Positions 51,541 to 61,388 of a stretch of DNA of 64,000 bases are shown in pieces. The DNA lies in contig NZ_CP130610.1 of the NCBI RefSeq assembly GCF_030544485.1, forward strand, positions 930,001-994,000, given 5' to 3'. A model generated the notes under the pieces. The model did no database searches. It saw only the letters and a program-made list of their open reading frames with translations, and was not told where the DNA came from. The DNA comes from Halomonas sp. HAL1. Lineage in GTDB: Bacteria > Pseudomonadota > Gammaproteobacteria > Pseudomonadales > Halomonadaceae. The position numbers and the translations under genes are program-made. Every line of letters begins with the position of its first letter. Positions within the stretch are counted from its first letter, which is position 1.

Positions 51541-53181
51541 ATGAACGAGAGACAGCCACTAAGACGATGGGCGATAGGGAGCGCTCTGTGTCTAACGCTT
51601 ACCTACGTCCCTTTAGGCATCAGCCCTGTGTATGCGGATTCGGCCTCAGATCCATTGCAGCAGGCGATAGCTCAACAATTAAGCTCGGCAGACGCGCGTC
51701 AACTTCCTATTACTGAGTTTTATCAACTAAGTGATGGTCAGCCCGCGTGGCAGGCAGCGGGTGCGGTTGAGTCACTGGTCGAGGCGCTAAACAGTTTGGA
51801 AAACGATGGCTTGGTGCCGGAAGATTATCACGCTGATACGTTGCTTAGTGAGTTTCAGCGCAGTCAGTCGGGTGATGATGTCGCACAGGCCTCGTTTGAT
51901 ATCAAAGCCACTCACTCGCTGTTGCTGGCGCTGGACCATTTAGAGCGCGGTAAGGTGAATTCGCGAGACGTAGAGCCACAGTGGGACGCACCGCGGCCAG
52001 AAAGCGACTACTCGCTGCTACGTGTTGTACATGCCGTTGAAGATCGTGCGCTGGATAATGCCACCGCGCTGGCCAGGCCTTCGTCAGGTGAATATCAGCA
52101 ATTGCGTGACGCCTTAAAGCAGCATTACCAGTTGGCAAACCTGGGCAGCGCGCCCTACTTAGCCGCCAGGGAGGAGTCACTTCGGCCGGGGGATGAAGCC
52201 GACGATGTTATTGTGCTGCGCCACCGTTTGGCACTCTGGGGTGAAACGGACTTGATGGTGGCTGACAGCAGCGCTTATCCGCTAATCGATGTGCAAGCAG
52301 CGTCTAATCAGCGCGTGTTTGATGCGCCACTTGAATCCGCTGTGAAGCGTTTTCAGCGCCGCCATTTACTACAGGAAGATGGTGTGGTGGGTGAACAGAC
52401 CCGGCTTGCGTTAAATACGCCGGTGTCGGCGCGAATCGACCAACTGCGGGTCAATTTAGAACGCGCGCGGTGGATCCGTCCCATGCAGTCTGCCGAGCCG
52501 CGAGTGTGGGTCGATATAGCCGGTTACCGAATGCACTATGTGCGCCCTAACGGCGAGCACTGGGATGCCCGGGTGGTCGTCGGCTCGCCGAGCCGTGAAA
52601 CGCCGATCATCCACTCTACTATCAGCCATTTAACGATTAATCCATCCTGGACCATCCCGCCGACAATCATGCGTGAGGATGTACTGCCTCGCGTGCGAGC
52701 GGATATCAATTACTTGGCGCGCCAAAATATTCGGGTGATTAGTCCTTCCGGCGAGCCGCTGGTGGCAGAAGAGATCGATTGGCAGCGCCCTGGCGGCGTG
52801 ATGTTGCGCCAAGTGGCAGGCTCGGGTAACCCGCTTGGTCGTGTCGTGGTGCGGTTTCCTAACAATGACATGATCTATTTGCACGATACCCCCGCACGCG
52901 GGCTATTTCAGCGTAACCAGCGCGCACTCAGCTCAGGCTGTGTGCGGGTCGAGGGTGTGGCTGAACTGGCGCAGATGCTGCTTCAAGATACCGGCAGCCG
53001 TTACCAATTTAGCACCCTGTTAAATGGCGGGAGTGATCGCAATGTGAACCTGACTCAGCGCATCCCCATTGCCCTGCACTATTTGACCGCCTGGCCAAAT
53101 GCACAAGGGGAAGTGGAGTTTAGGCCCGATATCTATCGTCGTGATGCAACACTACTAGCAGCGTTGCAGCGTCCTGTTTAA
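51541..53181 (+). CDS. ldtD: L,D-transpeptidase, LdtD/YcbB type
   Basis: 546 aa from the ATG at 51541 (AAGGAG upstream). Signal peptide to about residue 31 (SPVYA-DS). A scaffold domain (about 40-210), a PG-binding-1 domain (about 213-290, DVIVLRHRLALWG ... FQRRHLLQEDGVVGEQTRLALN) and a YkuD catalytic domain with MIYLHDTPARGLFQRNQRALSSGCVRVEG, catalytic Cys in SSGC. It forms meso-DAP to meso-DAP cross-links in the periplasm. Forms a cell-wall block with the divergent L,D-transpeptidase and the M23 peptidase. Strong terminator follows. Confidence 0.93.
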   Translation: MNERQPLRRWAIGSALCLTLTYVPLGISPVYADSASDPLQQAIAQQLSSADARQLPITEFYQLSDGQPAWQAAGAVESLVEALNSLENDGLVPEDYHADTLLSEFQRSQSGDDVAQASFDIKATHSLLLALDHLERGKVNSRDVEPQWDAPRPESDYSLLRVVHAVEDRALDNATALARPSSGEYQQLRDALKQHYQLANLGSAPYLAAREESLRPGDEADDVIVLRHRLALWGETDLMVADSSAYPLIDVQAASNQRVFDAPLESAVKRFQRRHLLQEDGVVGEQTRLALNTPVSARIDQLRVNLERARWIRPMQSAEPRVWVDIAGYRMHYVRPNGEHWDARVVVGSPSRETPIIHSTISHLTINPSWTIPPTIMREDVLPRVRADINYLARQNIRVISPSGEPLVAEEIDWQRPGGVMLRQVAGSGNPLGRVVVRFPNNDMIYLHDTPARGLFQRNQRALSSGCVRVEGVAELAQMLLQDTGSRYQFSTLLNGGSDRNVNLTQRIPIALHYLTAWPNAQGEVEFRPDIYRRDATLLAALQRPV

Positions 53182-53205
53182 GTGTTCCAATGCTAGTGAC
53201 ACAAT

Positions 53206-53235
53206 GCAAAACACCGCCGAAGGGCGGTGTTTTGC
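53206..53235. terminator. Terminator between ldtD and mepM
   Basis: Perfect 13-bp stem GCAAAACACCGCC / GGCGGTGTTTTGC with a 4-nt loop. T-rich tail on the plus strand (GTTTAAG). Serves convergent genes. Confidence 0.75.
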
Positions 53236-53274
53236 GTTTAAGCATATTCAATTCAGCATCAATGAATACCGAGG

Positions 53275-55002
53275 TTAGTCGTCATTTTCCTGCTGAAAGG
53301 TAGCTACGCTAACCGGACCTGTCTCACCGCTTTCTAAGGTGGCCAGGATCGGAGCTGCTTGGCTCTGGAACGCAATCAGCGTATCGCCGCTTAAACTGGT
53401 ATTTTCGGGCAGGGCGACGGTCATCGCATTGACCGGTGAGTTGTTGACGATGACTTCATAATGCAGGTGAGGGCCAGTGCTGCGGCCAGTGTTGCCTGAT
53501 AACGCTATGCGCTCGCCCATTGTTACACGCTCACCCTGGCTAACCAGTGGGCGGGAAAGGTGTAGGTAGCGGGTACGATAACCGTTGTCATGACGAACGA
53601 CGATATAACGACCTGCCGCATGGTGGTTACTCACGCGCTCAACGACACCATTGGCAGGCGCTGTTACAGGCGTGCCAATTGGCATAGCAAAGTCAGTACC
53701 ATTATGCGGACTAATGCGGCCAGTTACCGGGTGCTTACGCCGTGGATTGTAGTTCGAGCTTAAGCGGTAGCTGCCTTCAAAAGGATGGCGTGAGAACGCA
53801 GGGTCTAGGCTGCTGCCCTCAGGCGTATAGAAGTTATCGTCGGTAGCGTTACGTACAACGGTAAGGTCCATGCGCTCGCCATTGTATTGAACCGCCAGCA
53901 CTCGCGAATCAAGCGTTTCCCCGTCGATCATGTCTGATTCCACCAGTACCTGGAAACGGTCGCCACGGCGGCTATCCCGCCGAAAATCGAGCTTCTTCTC
54001 AAGTAGCTTGGTCAGTTCCGTCACCGCGCCACTGTTTAAGCCAGTTGCCTGGGCTGACCGCGCGAAACTACCGCTGACGCTACCGGCATAAAGGCGTTGA
54101 ACAGGTTCACCTTGCCGCTCAATAGTGGTGATAGCGAAGTGGTTTGCATCACGCTCCAATAAAATACCGTCACGGGTATTTTTCATCATGCGTAAGGAAA
54201 GTAAACGCCCATCTTCGTCTAGCTGGTAATCAAAGCTGTGTCCGGCGCGCCAGTTGATTAGCATGCGTTGATCGGGCAAATCCTCAAGCAGGGCCAACAC
54301 TTCGCTGTACCCAAGGCCTAATTCATTTTGTGCCAGCAAAGCGAACGTTTCGCCAGATTCAACAATATGCGTTTCCCACTCAGGAACAAACGGCTCTTCA
54401 GCTGCCAGTTCTAGATCCAGAAATGAGATGTCACCAAATAGCTCAGTACCGTAATCCTCATAAGAAGTGGCATCGGCAATTTCAACTGATGAAGCGTCGT
54501 CTGCATCCAGCATGCCGCTAGAGAGGGTGCCCAGCACAATTGCCATATGCAAAGCGCCGTCATTAAGCCCTGTGCCACTTAGCGTTGCGATATCAAGAGC
54601 TGGTGCATCCAGGGCTGCGGCATTAAGTACCGTTACTTCGTCGCCCAAGGCGGCTTGTCCGGCCATATCTGCTTGTGCACTGGAGATGACATTCATATCG
54701 AGATCTACGATCTCGGTAGCGGTTAATTCGCTGAGAGGAATATTGTCGCGGGTGGCGTCGAGGGCGCGTGAAGCGCGATCGATCGCATCTGCTACCGGCG
54801 TGCGTTCTTGACGCAGGGAAGGAACCCCCGGAGCAGAATCGCTAGGAAGCGGAACCAGCACGCTTTCAAGCGGTGTGTGTGATTGATTTAGATCTTGGTA
54901 TGTCGTCAGTAACTTCTGTGTGCCCAGCACAGTGACCATAGTGGCCACAGGTAACAGTAATAATTTGTGCGTGCGGGGCAGCGAATAAAGGATTCGCAAC
55001 AT
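53275..55002 (-). CDS. mepM: M23 family murein endopeptidase, MepM-like
   Basis: 575 aa from the ATG at 55002 (the upstream frame starts with TTG and lacks a ribosome site). One N-terminal membrane anchor (about 10-28), a long acidic Ala/Asp-rich linker (about 60-190), an OapA/LysM-like domain (WETHIVESGETFALLAQ about 208-224), a Csd3-like inhibitory domain and a C-terminal LytM domain with HNGTDFAMP and HLHYEV metal ligands. It cleaves D,D cross-links to let the wall grow. Here it adjoins two L,D-transpeptidases, fitting wall remodelling. The acidic linker is longer than in E. coli MepM (440 aa). Confidence 0.92.
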   Translation of the reverse strand: MLRILYSLPRTHKLLLLPVATMVTVLGTQKLLTTYQDLNQSHTPLESVLVPLPSDSAPGVPSLRQERTPVADAIDRASRALDATRDNIPLSELTATEIVDLDMNVISSAQADMAGQAALGDEVTVLNAAALDAPALDIATLSGTGLNDGALHMAIVLGTLSSGMLDADDASSVEIADATSYEDYGTELFGDISFLDLELAAEEPFVPEWETHIVESGETFALLAQNELGLGYSEVLALLEDLPDQRMLINWRAGHSFDYQLDEDGRLLSLRMMKNTRDGILLERDANHFAITTIERQGEPVQRLYAGSVSGSFARSAQATGLNSGAVTELTKLLEKKLDFRRDSRRGDRFQVLVESDMIDGETLDSRVLAVQYNGERMDLTVVRNATDDNFYTPEGSSLDPAFSRHPFEGSYRLSSNYNPRRKHPVTGRISPHNGTDFAMPIGTPVTAPANGVVERVSNHHAAGRYIVVRHDNGYRTRYLHLSRPLVSQGERVTMGERIALSGNTGRSTGPHLHYEVIVNNSPVNAMTVALPENTSLSGDTLIAFQSQAAPILATLESGETGPVSVATFQQENDD

Positions 55003-55438
55003 GGGTAAATGGACCGCCGAGTTCGTGATTAAAAGCAACAGTTAAGCGCATAAACCCAGGAACCATACCCCATGAGGGCAAGGGTGAATAGACTGTATGT
55101 CTATACATAAAATTTAATTAAAAAGAATTATGGCAAGAATAGACAAAGATTACTATTTATAAACACCGTTTGCTAACAAATGTAACTGAAAAAGCAGGCT
55201 AACTACATACTCTGTACCAATCATAGACGAAAACTGATTTTTCTAAAGCATAAATATAGCAAATGTCTAAAATTTATATAGCATTCCAGTGTTCAAACTT
55301 CTCAATACCCATTACTTAAGAGGAGTAACAGGCTTTTTATACACATAGGCGGCATTGAAGACTGTTTCCTGGCATTCTAGTCATGTTTTTTCGAATAATA
55401 AGCGCATTGTTCCGCTGTATTGCGTTGAGGAAATCGAA

Positions 55439-56362
55439 ATGTCCCGGGTAACACTTTCACAATGGCAAATGTTGGCTGCCGTGGTTGACCATGGTGGCTT
55501 CGCGCGAGCGGCAGAAGCCGTACATAAAAGCCCTTCTACGCTCAACCATGCCGTGCATAAATTAGAAGAGCAGCTAGGCGTTCAGGTGCTGGAACCCATT
55601 GGCCGCCAAGTACGCTTAACTGAAGCGGGTGAGCTGTTGCTTCGTCGTGCGCGCCAGTTAATCGAAAGCGCAGCCTCGCTTGAAGATGTGGCTACCAGGT
55701 TAGCCGCCGGCTTAGAAGCAGAAATCGTGGTGGCCATTGATCAGGTATTTCCAACGGGTGCTCAAGCCAAGGCGCTCGAGCGCTTTTCTGAAACGTATCC
55801 TCAGGTGCGTGTTCAGTTGCACGAAAGTGTGCTCAATGGGGGCATTGAAATGCTCTACGATGGCCGCGCAGACTTGGTGGTCTCCGGCATTGAGGCGCAA
55901 GGTTTTTTAGGCGAGCCGCTGGTAACGGTTCGCTTTGTGGCGGTTGCGCATCCTCAACATGCCCTGCATCAGTTGGGCCGCTCGTTGGATCTGCGAGACC
56001 TGGCTCAACACCGCCAGTTGGTAGTGCGCGACTCAGCGCTGCGTCAATCAACCAACGCGGGCTGGTTGAAAGCGGAGCAGCGATGGACCGTTACTCATCT
56101 CAATACATCGCTTGATATGCTGCGGCGTGGACTGGGATTTGCTTGGATGCCAGAAACACGTATTGGTGAGGAGTTAAAAAACGGCCAATTAAAGGTATTG
56201 CCGTTACCTGCCGGCGGTATTCGTGAAGTACCTATTCAGTTGATTTTCCGCGACCGAGACCGGGCAGGGCCTGCGGCTCATGCGATGGCCGCTGCATTAA
56301 AACAGGCAGTGATTAGCGAGTGTGCCCAGCATGATTCGACTCACTCGAACGAAAAGGCGTAA
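55439..56362 (+). CDS. LysR family transcriptional regulator
   Basis: 307 aa from the ATG at 55439 (GAGGAAA upstream). N-terminal helix-turn-helix (about 4-65: WQMLAAVVDHGGFARAAEAVHKSPSTLNHAVHKLEEQLG) and an effector domain with LysR-type strands. It has PVAAVQ-less ending RDRAGPAAHAMAAALKQ. The effector is unknown. It lies directly before yqjG on the same strand rather than divergently, and may or may not control it. The 436-bp upstream stretch 55003-55438 is AT-rich and holds no gene; it must contain the divergent promoters of mepM and this gene. Confidence 0.9.
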   Translation: MSRVTLSQWQMLAAVVDHGGFARAAEAVHKSPSTLNHAVHKLEEQLGVQVLEPIGRQVRLTEAGELLLRRARQLIESAASLEDVATRLAAGLEAEIVVAIDQVFPTGAQAKALERFSETYPQVRVQLHESVLNGGIEMLYDGRADLVVSGIEAQGFLGEPLVTVRFVAVAHPQHALHQLGRSLDLRDLAQHRQLVVRDSALRQSTNAGWLKAEQRWTVTHLNTSLDMLRRGLGFAWMPETRIGEELKNGQLKVLPLPAGGIREVPIQLIFRDRDRAGPAAHAMAAALKQAVISECAQHDSTHSNEKA

Positions 56363-56454
56363 AACATCCGCTTGAGCATCCTTGAGGCGGGGGTATGCTG
56401 AAAAAAGCGTAAGGCATCTAGCCAAGCACCCGAAAGACTTTCAGGAGACGCCCC

Positions 56455-57447
56455 ATGGGACTGCTCGTTAATGGTAAATGGCAAGACCAGTGGTATGACA
56501 CCAAAAAACACGGTGGCGAGTTTGTACGTGAATCCGCCCAACTACGCGACTGGGTGGGCGCCGAGCCCGAAACAGATGGCGACCGCTATCCTGCAGAAAA
56601 AGATCGCTACCATTTATATGTATCGCTTGCGTGCCCTTGGGCGCATCGAACACTGATCATGCGCAAACTGAAAGGGTTGGAGTCGCTGATAGGCACCTCT
56701 CATGTCAGCCCACTAATGCTCGACCAAGGCTGGACCTACCGCCAGGATGAAGGCGCTAGTGGTGACCCGATTAACAAGGTGGACTTCCATCATCAGCTTT
56801 ACACCAAAACCGATCCGCACTATACCGGCCGCGTCACGGTGCCCGTGCTATGGGACAAGCAGCGTAGTGCCATTGTGAATAATGAGTCTGCCGATCTGCT
56901 GCGTATGTTTAATGGTGCGTTTGATGAACTGACCGGCAACGACTTGGATTTTTACCCGGAAGACCTACGCAGCGTGATCGATGACGTTAACGCTGATGTT
57001 TATGACCACATTAATAATGGGGTTTATAAATCGGGCTTTGCTACTGAGCAGGCGGTATACGAAAAACACGTGAAAGCGCTTTTTGACGCCTTGGAACGTA
57101 TGGAGGCGCGTTTAGCAGAGCAGCGATACTTGGCAGGTGAATGGTTGACCGAAGCCGATATTCGCCTGTTTACCACGTTGATACGTTTCGATGCGGTTTA
57201 TTACGGCCATTTCAAATGCAATTTGAAGCGTATTGAAGACTATCCCAATCTTTCCAATTACGTGAGAGAAATCTATCAGTGGCCCGGTGTGGCGGAGACC
57301 GTCAATATGGATCACATTAAACGCCACTACTATTATAGCCACGACACGATTAACCCGACGCGGATTGTGCCAGCAGGCCCGCTGCTCGATTTTGAGCGTG
57401 CTCATGACCGGGAGCGTTTGCCGGGGCAGGGCGTACGACGTAAATAG
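56455..57447 (+). CDS. yqjG: Glutathionyl-hydroquinone reductase (Xi-class GST)
   Basis: 330 aa, same length as E. coli YqjG (328). It reduces glutathionyl-hydroquinones using a catalytic Cys rather than Tyr/Ser. The motif is SLACPWAHRTLIMRKLKGL with C60. Other family segments are VPVLWDKQRSAIVNNESADLLRMFN, then LAGEWLTEADIRLFTTLIRFDAVYYGHFKCNL and HIKRHYYYSHDTINPTRIVPAGP. Cytosolic. Terminator downstream. Confidence 0.94.
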   Translation: MGLLVNGKWQDQWYDTKKHGGEFVRESAQLRDWVGAEPETDGDRYPAEKDRYHLYVSLACPWAHRTLIMRKLKGLESLIGTSHVSPLMLDQGWTYRQDEGASGDPINKVDFHHQLYTKTDPHYTGRVTVPVLWDKQRSAIVNNESADLLRMFNGAFDELTGNDLDFYPEDLRSVIDDVNADVYDHINNGVYKSGFATEQAVYEKHVKALFDALERMEARLAEQRYLAGEWLTEADIRLFTTLIRFDAVYYGHFKCNLKRIEDYPNLSNYVREIYQWPGVAETVNMDHIKRHYYYSHDTINPTRIVPAGPLLDFERAHDRERLPGQGVRRK

Positions 57448-57471
57448 TCCACCACAAACAATTCGCATCAA

Positions 57472-57499
57472 AAAGGGCCGCCTAATTAGGCGGCCCTTT
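57472..57499. terminator. Bidirectional intrinsic terminator
   Basis: Perfect 28-bp palindrome AAAGGGCCGCCTAA / TTAGGCGGCCCTTT between convergent yqjG and the PRC-barrel gene. T-runs on both strands. Confidence 0.85.
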
Positions 57500-57540
57500 A
57501 AACTTCGCTATTCAGTCAATCTAACGATAGGGTCTAACCA

Positions 57541-58023
57541 TTACTCGTCAGCATCTACTGCTTCACGGGTACGCTGCCAAGCACTTTCAGCACCTTCTTG
57601 GGTTGTTTGCCAAGCATCACGGGCGTTGGCTTTGGTCTGCTCCCACCAATCGTTGTCATAAGCGGGGAAGGCTTCGACTTCTTCCTGGCTAGCTTCGACC
57701 ATAATGCGATGCTCGGTATCACCGTCTTCTTCCGTATCGGTTTCCAGCGTGAAGTAATCGGTATCTACCACGATTTCACGCCCGCCTAGTCCAAGCACGG
57801 AACCACTTTCGATAACAATGGCACTGATGCGCATCTCTTCATCGAACAAGATGTCGTCAACGTCACCGATTTCCTCACCAGAACCGCCGGCGAAATAGAC
57901 CTCTGCATCAAGAATGTCATCGGCAGAATACATGCCTTGAGGCTCATTTTGCGCGTGAGCACTCATAGCAAAGCTTCCTAGTAGGGCAGTGCCAATCGCT
58001 GTTGTGAGGATTGTCTTACGCAT
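57541..58023 (-). CDS. Exported PRC-barrel protein
   Basis: 160 aa with signal peptide (about 1-24, SAHA-QN), so periplasmic. The PRC-barrel-like core (about 32-110) is IGDVDDILFDEEMRISAIVIESG-VLGLGGREIVVD, typical of photoreaction-centre-type beta barrels found in stress proteins. The C-terminal helix (about 120-160) is amphipathic and rich in Trp and Gln (WWEQTKANARDAWQTTQ). Very acidic, as expected for a halophile's periplasm. Followed upstream by CsbD, another stress gene. Exact function unknown. Confidence 0.85.
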   Translation of the reverse strand: MRKTILTTAIGTALLGSFAMSAHAQNEPQGMYSADDILDAEVYFAGGSGEEIGDVDDILFDEEMRISAIVIESGSVLGLGGREIVVDTDYFTLETDTEEDGDTEHRIMVEASQEEVEAFPAYDNDWWEQTKANARDAWQTTQEGAESAWQRTREAVDADE

Positions 58024-58110
58024 AGCATCTCTCCATGTGGCTACGATAAATAATCAATAAAAATGTTTACTGAAAACTTTTCTGTAAATATAGGTAATGC
58101 AAATACAGGT

Positions 58111-58308
58111 TTACTGCTTATCAGCCCAGTCGTCTGCTTGACGCTCTGCTTCTTCACGCTCAAGACCATACTTCTGCTGAAGCTTGCCAACTAGCTGATC
58201 TTTCTTACCGCCAATCTGATCCAGTTCATCATCGGTAAACTCACCCCAGCTAGATCGAGCCTTGCCCTTCATTTCTGTCCATTTGCCTTCAATCTGATCC
58301 CAGTTCAT
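58111..58308 (-). CDS. CsbD family stress-response protein
   Basis: 65 aa, full CsbD length. MNWDQIEGKWTEMKGKARSS and then FTDDELDQIGGKKDQLVGKLQQKYGLEREEAERQ are diagnostic. Cytosolic, highly charged and probably disordered/helical. CsbD/YjbJ proteins are abundant in stress and stationary phase, with unknown biochemistry. AGGAGC precedes the start. Next to the PRC-barrel gene, 87 nt upstream. Confidence 0.9.
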   Translation of the reverse strand: MNWDQIEGKWTEMKGKARSSWGEFTDDELDQIGGKKDQLVGKLQQKYGLEREEAERQADDWADKQ

Positions 58309-58839
58309 TGCATCGCTCCTTGAGGGTAGTGAACTTGATTAGGTACTTCCTAGGTTAGACCATATCTGTATGATCGCAAGTCCCTGATTCAGTATGGTGT
58401 AAGTTAAAAGTGCTGGTCAGAAGCAAAATGCGATGTTAGGATGCGCGCTCCTCGCATGTGCTGACCCCTCCATCACGACGGTGAGCGTTTACTTGCATAG
58501 TTATTAATGAGTAGTGATTAATAGTTATCAGCAGTATCGCTTGCGGGAACATCTCGCCAATTGCTAGATGTTCATTGCTGTGTAGATGGCGCGCCTCCAG
58601 TATTTCACCACACGGGTGAAATCGGCGCAGAAGGTCGCCACAACGGTTGGCCCGCGAATGCGGTGTTTGCCAACCGGATGCTAGGTGCGACCGGCGTCTC
58701 CGACTCCATTGATGGCTATGACCGCTACGGCGGTGCCTGTTTTTGATAACGACCACATTTATGTCGTTATGCGCTAACAGAGTCAGGGACGCTTATGATG
58801 TTTTTTGCCGGTACTTACCGGCCTACCAAGGTGTGATTA
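58309..58839. other. 531-bp intergene, no gene recognised
   Basis: It contains open frames on both strands (58561-58746 plus, 58436-58756 minus), but neither resembles a known family or has a good ribosome site. The GC-rich stretch 58560-58745 has protein-like composition and may be the remnant of a lost gene. The last 90 bp is presumably the 5' leader of the helicase. Confidence 0.4.
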
Positions 58840-60555
58840 ATGACCTCGACTTCTGTCGCCTCGCCGAGCTTCGGCGACCTGGCTCTTTTGCCTGCCGTTC
58901 TTTCTGCTGTTGAATCACAGGGCTATTTAGTTCCCTCGCCGATTCAAGCGCAAACCATCCCTGCGCTGCTTGAAGGCCGCGATATGCTGGGCCAAGCACA
59001 AACCGGCACCGGCAAAACTGCAGCGTTTGCATTACCGTTACTGTCACGTTTAGAACTGACTCGCCGCGAGCCGCAAGTGTTGGTAATGGCGCCCACTCGC
59101 GAATTGGCCCAGCAAGTAGCTGCCTCGTTTAGTAAGTATGGTCAAAACCTGAAAGGTCTCGAAGTGGCGACCCTATGTGGTGGCCAAGAGTACCGTGAAC
59201 AGCTGGGCGCCCTTAAGCGTGGCGCGCAAGTGGTTGTCGGTACCCCAGGCCGGATTATCGACCACCTGGATCGCGGTAGCCTGAAGCTTGATGGCCTGTC
59301 CGCTCTAGTGCTGGACGAAGCTGATGAAATGCTGCGCATGGGCTTTATCGACGACGTAAAACGCGTGGTTGCCGATACCCCGAAAGATGCTCAGCGTGTG
59401 TTCTTCTCGGCCACCCTCCCGGCTGAAATTGAGCGCATCGTTAACCGTTACTTAGTTAATCCGGTTAAAGTCGCGATTGAGTCAGGTACGACCACTGGCG
59501 AAAACATCGAACAGCGCATTGTGCGCGTTGATGGTGGCGCTAAGCTTGAAGCCGTTGCGCGTATTCTTGAAGTCGAGCCGGTCGATGGGGCCATCGTCTT
59601 TGTGCGTACTCGTGCCGCTTGTACCACGCTAGTTGAGCAATTGACGGCCCGTGGTGTTAACGCCGCTGGCCTGTCCGGTGATCTGGACCAGAGCCTGCGT
59701 GAGCGTACCATTACGCGCTTGAAGCGTGGCAAAGTCGACGTGCTGATCGCCACCGACGTAGCCGCCCGTGGTCTTGACGTATCGCGTATTACGCACGTTA
59801 TTAACTACGATCTGCCGCAAGATGCAGAAGCCTACACGCACCGTATTGGTCGTACGGGCCGTGCAGGTCGTAGCGGTATCGCGATTACCTTTGCTGGCTT
59901 CCGTGAAGCGCGCAAAGTGGGTTGGATGGAGCAGGCAACCGGCCAGAAAATGACCGAAATGCCGCTGCCAGACGAAGCCGCTATTCGCGCTCATCGCGAT
60001 GAAGTCTTCCATGAGCGCGTGATTGCCTCCTTGACGAAAGGCGCCGAAGAGCAGCGTGCTCTGATTGAGCGTCTGATCGAAGAAGGCCATGACCCGATCG
60101 AGCTAACGTGTGCGTTTGCCGCGATGGCGCGTGCTGATGAGCCGCCGATTGGTCGCCTACAGGCACCGCGTAAAGAGAAGCCCTCGCGTGATGGCGCTCC
60201 TGCCGGTAAGCCGGGTGCCCGTCGTGAACGCACTAGCGGCCCGACCGAAGGTATGACGCGCTACCGCGTCTCCGTAGGTCATAAAGATGGCGTGAAGCCG
60301 GGTCAGTTAGTCGGCGCTCTTGCCAACGAAGGCGGCATTGAAGGCGCGCGTATCGGTCGTATCGATATCCGCAACGCGTTCTCTGTCGTCGAACTGCCGA
60401 GCGGCTTGCCCTCGACGATTCTGACCAAAATGGCACGTGCCCGTGTGGCCGGTCGTCCGTTGGAAATCAGCGAAGACAGCGCCCCGGCAGAACGCGCTCC
60501 GCGCCGCCGTCGTGACGAAGGCGATGCACCGGTTCGTCGTCGCGAACGCGCCTAA
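58840..60555 (+). CDS. deaD: DEAD-box RNA helicase, DeaD/CsdA type with DbpA-like RNA-binding domain
   Basis: 571 aa. Helicase core with Q motif (PSPIQAQTIP), motif I AQTGTGKT, PTRELAQQ, VLDEADEML, SAT and HRIGRTGRAGR (about 15-370). Then a DbpA/CsdA RNA-binding domain (about 467-545; RYRVSVGHKDGVKPGQLVGAL, GRIDIRNAFSVVELP) and a basic Arg-rich tail (RAPRRRRDEGD...RRRERA). It unwinds rRNA and mRNA, with roles in 50S assembly and cold adaptation. AAGGTG precedes the ATG. Shorter than E. coli DeaD (629 aa). Confidence 0.92.
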   Translation: MTSTSVASPSFGDLALLPAVLSAVESQGYLVPSPIQAQTIPALLEGRDMLGQAQTGTGKTAAFALPLLSRLELTRREPQVLVMAPTRELAQQVAASFSKYGQNLKGLEVATLCGGQEYREQLGALKRGAQVVVGTPGRIIDHLDRGSLKLDGLSALVLDEADEMLRMGFIDDVKRVVADTPKDAQRVFFSATLPAEIERIVNRYLVNPVKVAIESGTTTGENIEQRIVRVDGGAKLEAVARILEVEPVDGAIVFVRTRAACTTLVEQLTARGVNAAGLSGDLDQSLRERTITRLKRGKVDVLIATDVAARGLDVSRITHVINYDLPQDAEAYTHRIGRTGRAGRSGIAITFAGFREARKVGWMEQATGQKMTEMPLPDEAAIRAHRDEVFHERVIASLTKGAEEQRALIERLIEEGHDPIELTCAFAAMARADEPPIGRLQAPRKEKPSRDGAPAGKPGARRERTSGPTEGMTRYRVSVGHKDGVKPGQLVGALANEGGIEGARIGRIDIRNAFSVVELPSGLPSTILTKMARARVAGRPLEISEDSAPAERAPRRRRDEGDAPVRRRERA

Positions 60556-60610
60556 GTTTTCGACGTAAGGATTAATCAGCTGCCGCCAAGCGGCAACTGA
60601 GAAAATCTCA

Positions 60611-60649
60611 AACGCCCCCGCTCCTTTACTGGTGCGGGGGCGTTTTTTT
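60611..60649 (+). terminator. Intrinsic terminator of deaD
   Basis: AACGCCCCCGC / GCGGGGGCGTT followed by seven T. A smaller TGCCGC-CAA-GCGGCA hairpin lies just before it (60581-60595). Confidence 0.92.
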
Positions 60650-60698
60650 GCTACCTTACTCTTCATTCATTGGATTGTTTATTGTCAGGGAGGATGAC

Positions 60699-61382
60699 AT
60701 GTCTGCACCGCTACACGAATGGAATTTAGCACCTAGGGAAGCGAGGGCGTTACAGACACAGTTGGCGAAGGGGTTGGAAATATCCGACCGCTTGACCTCT
60801 GTGAAGCATATAGCGGGAGTGGATATCGGTTTTGAAGATGGCGGCGAAACAACCCGGGCAGCCGTAGTGTTGCTGGAGTGGGACCCTGCTACCGCGCCCA
60901 ATTTAAACGTGGTGGAACAAGTGGTTCATCGTGAGCCCACCCGCATGCCGTATATTCCTGGCCTACTCTCGTTTCGTGAAATTCCGGCGGCGCTGGGGGC
61001 GTTTGAAAAGCTCAGCGTGTTGCCTGAACTGGTCATGGTCGACGGGCAGGGGATTGCCCATCCACGGCGCTTAGGTGTGGCGGCGCATTTAGGGCTGTGG
61101 CTGGATTTACCCACTATTGGGATTGCCAAATCACGCCTATATGGCAAACACGCTGAGGTGGGCGAGCAGCGCGGAGACTGGGTGCCGCTTTACGCGGGGC
61201 AAGAAACTATTGGGGCCGTGCTGCGCTCTCGTGCCAAGGTAAAACCGGTGTATGTGTCACCAGGGCATCGTATCACCCTGGAAACGTCGCTTACCTGGGT
61301 GATGCGCTGTTTAGGGCGTACCAAACTGCCTGAACCGACACGGCTTGCCGATCGCTTAGCGTCGCGACGAGATCAGCGTTAG
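60699..61382 (+). CDS. nfi: Endonuclease V
   Basis: 227 aa from the ATG at 60699 (GGGAGGA upstream; the frame from 60648 begins inside the terminator). It nicks DNA (and RNA) next to deoxyinosine for repair of deaminated adenine. Catalytic Asp D42 is in IAGVDIGFEDGG, with YIPGLLSFREIPA and the second acidic site MVDGQGIAHPRRLGVAAHLG. PTIGIAKSRLYG is the conserved lesion-binding strand. Single gene. Confidence 0.94.
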   Translation: MSAPLHEWNLAPREARALQTQLAKGLEISDRLTSVKHIAGVDIGFEDGGETTRAAVVLLEWDPATAPNLNVVEQVVHREPTRMPYIPGLLSFREIPAALGAFEKLSVLPELVMVDGQGIAHPRRLGVAAHLGLWLDLPTIGIAKSRLYGKHAEVGEQRGDWVPLYAGQETIGAVLRSRAKVKPVYVSPGHRITLETSLTWVMRCLGRTKLPEPTRLADRLASRRDQR

Positions 61383-61388
61383 TCGGGG

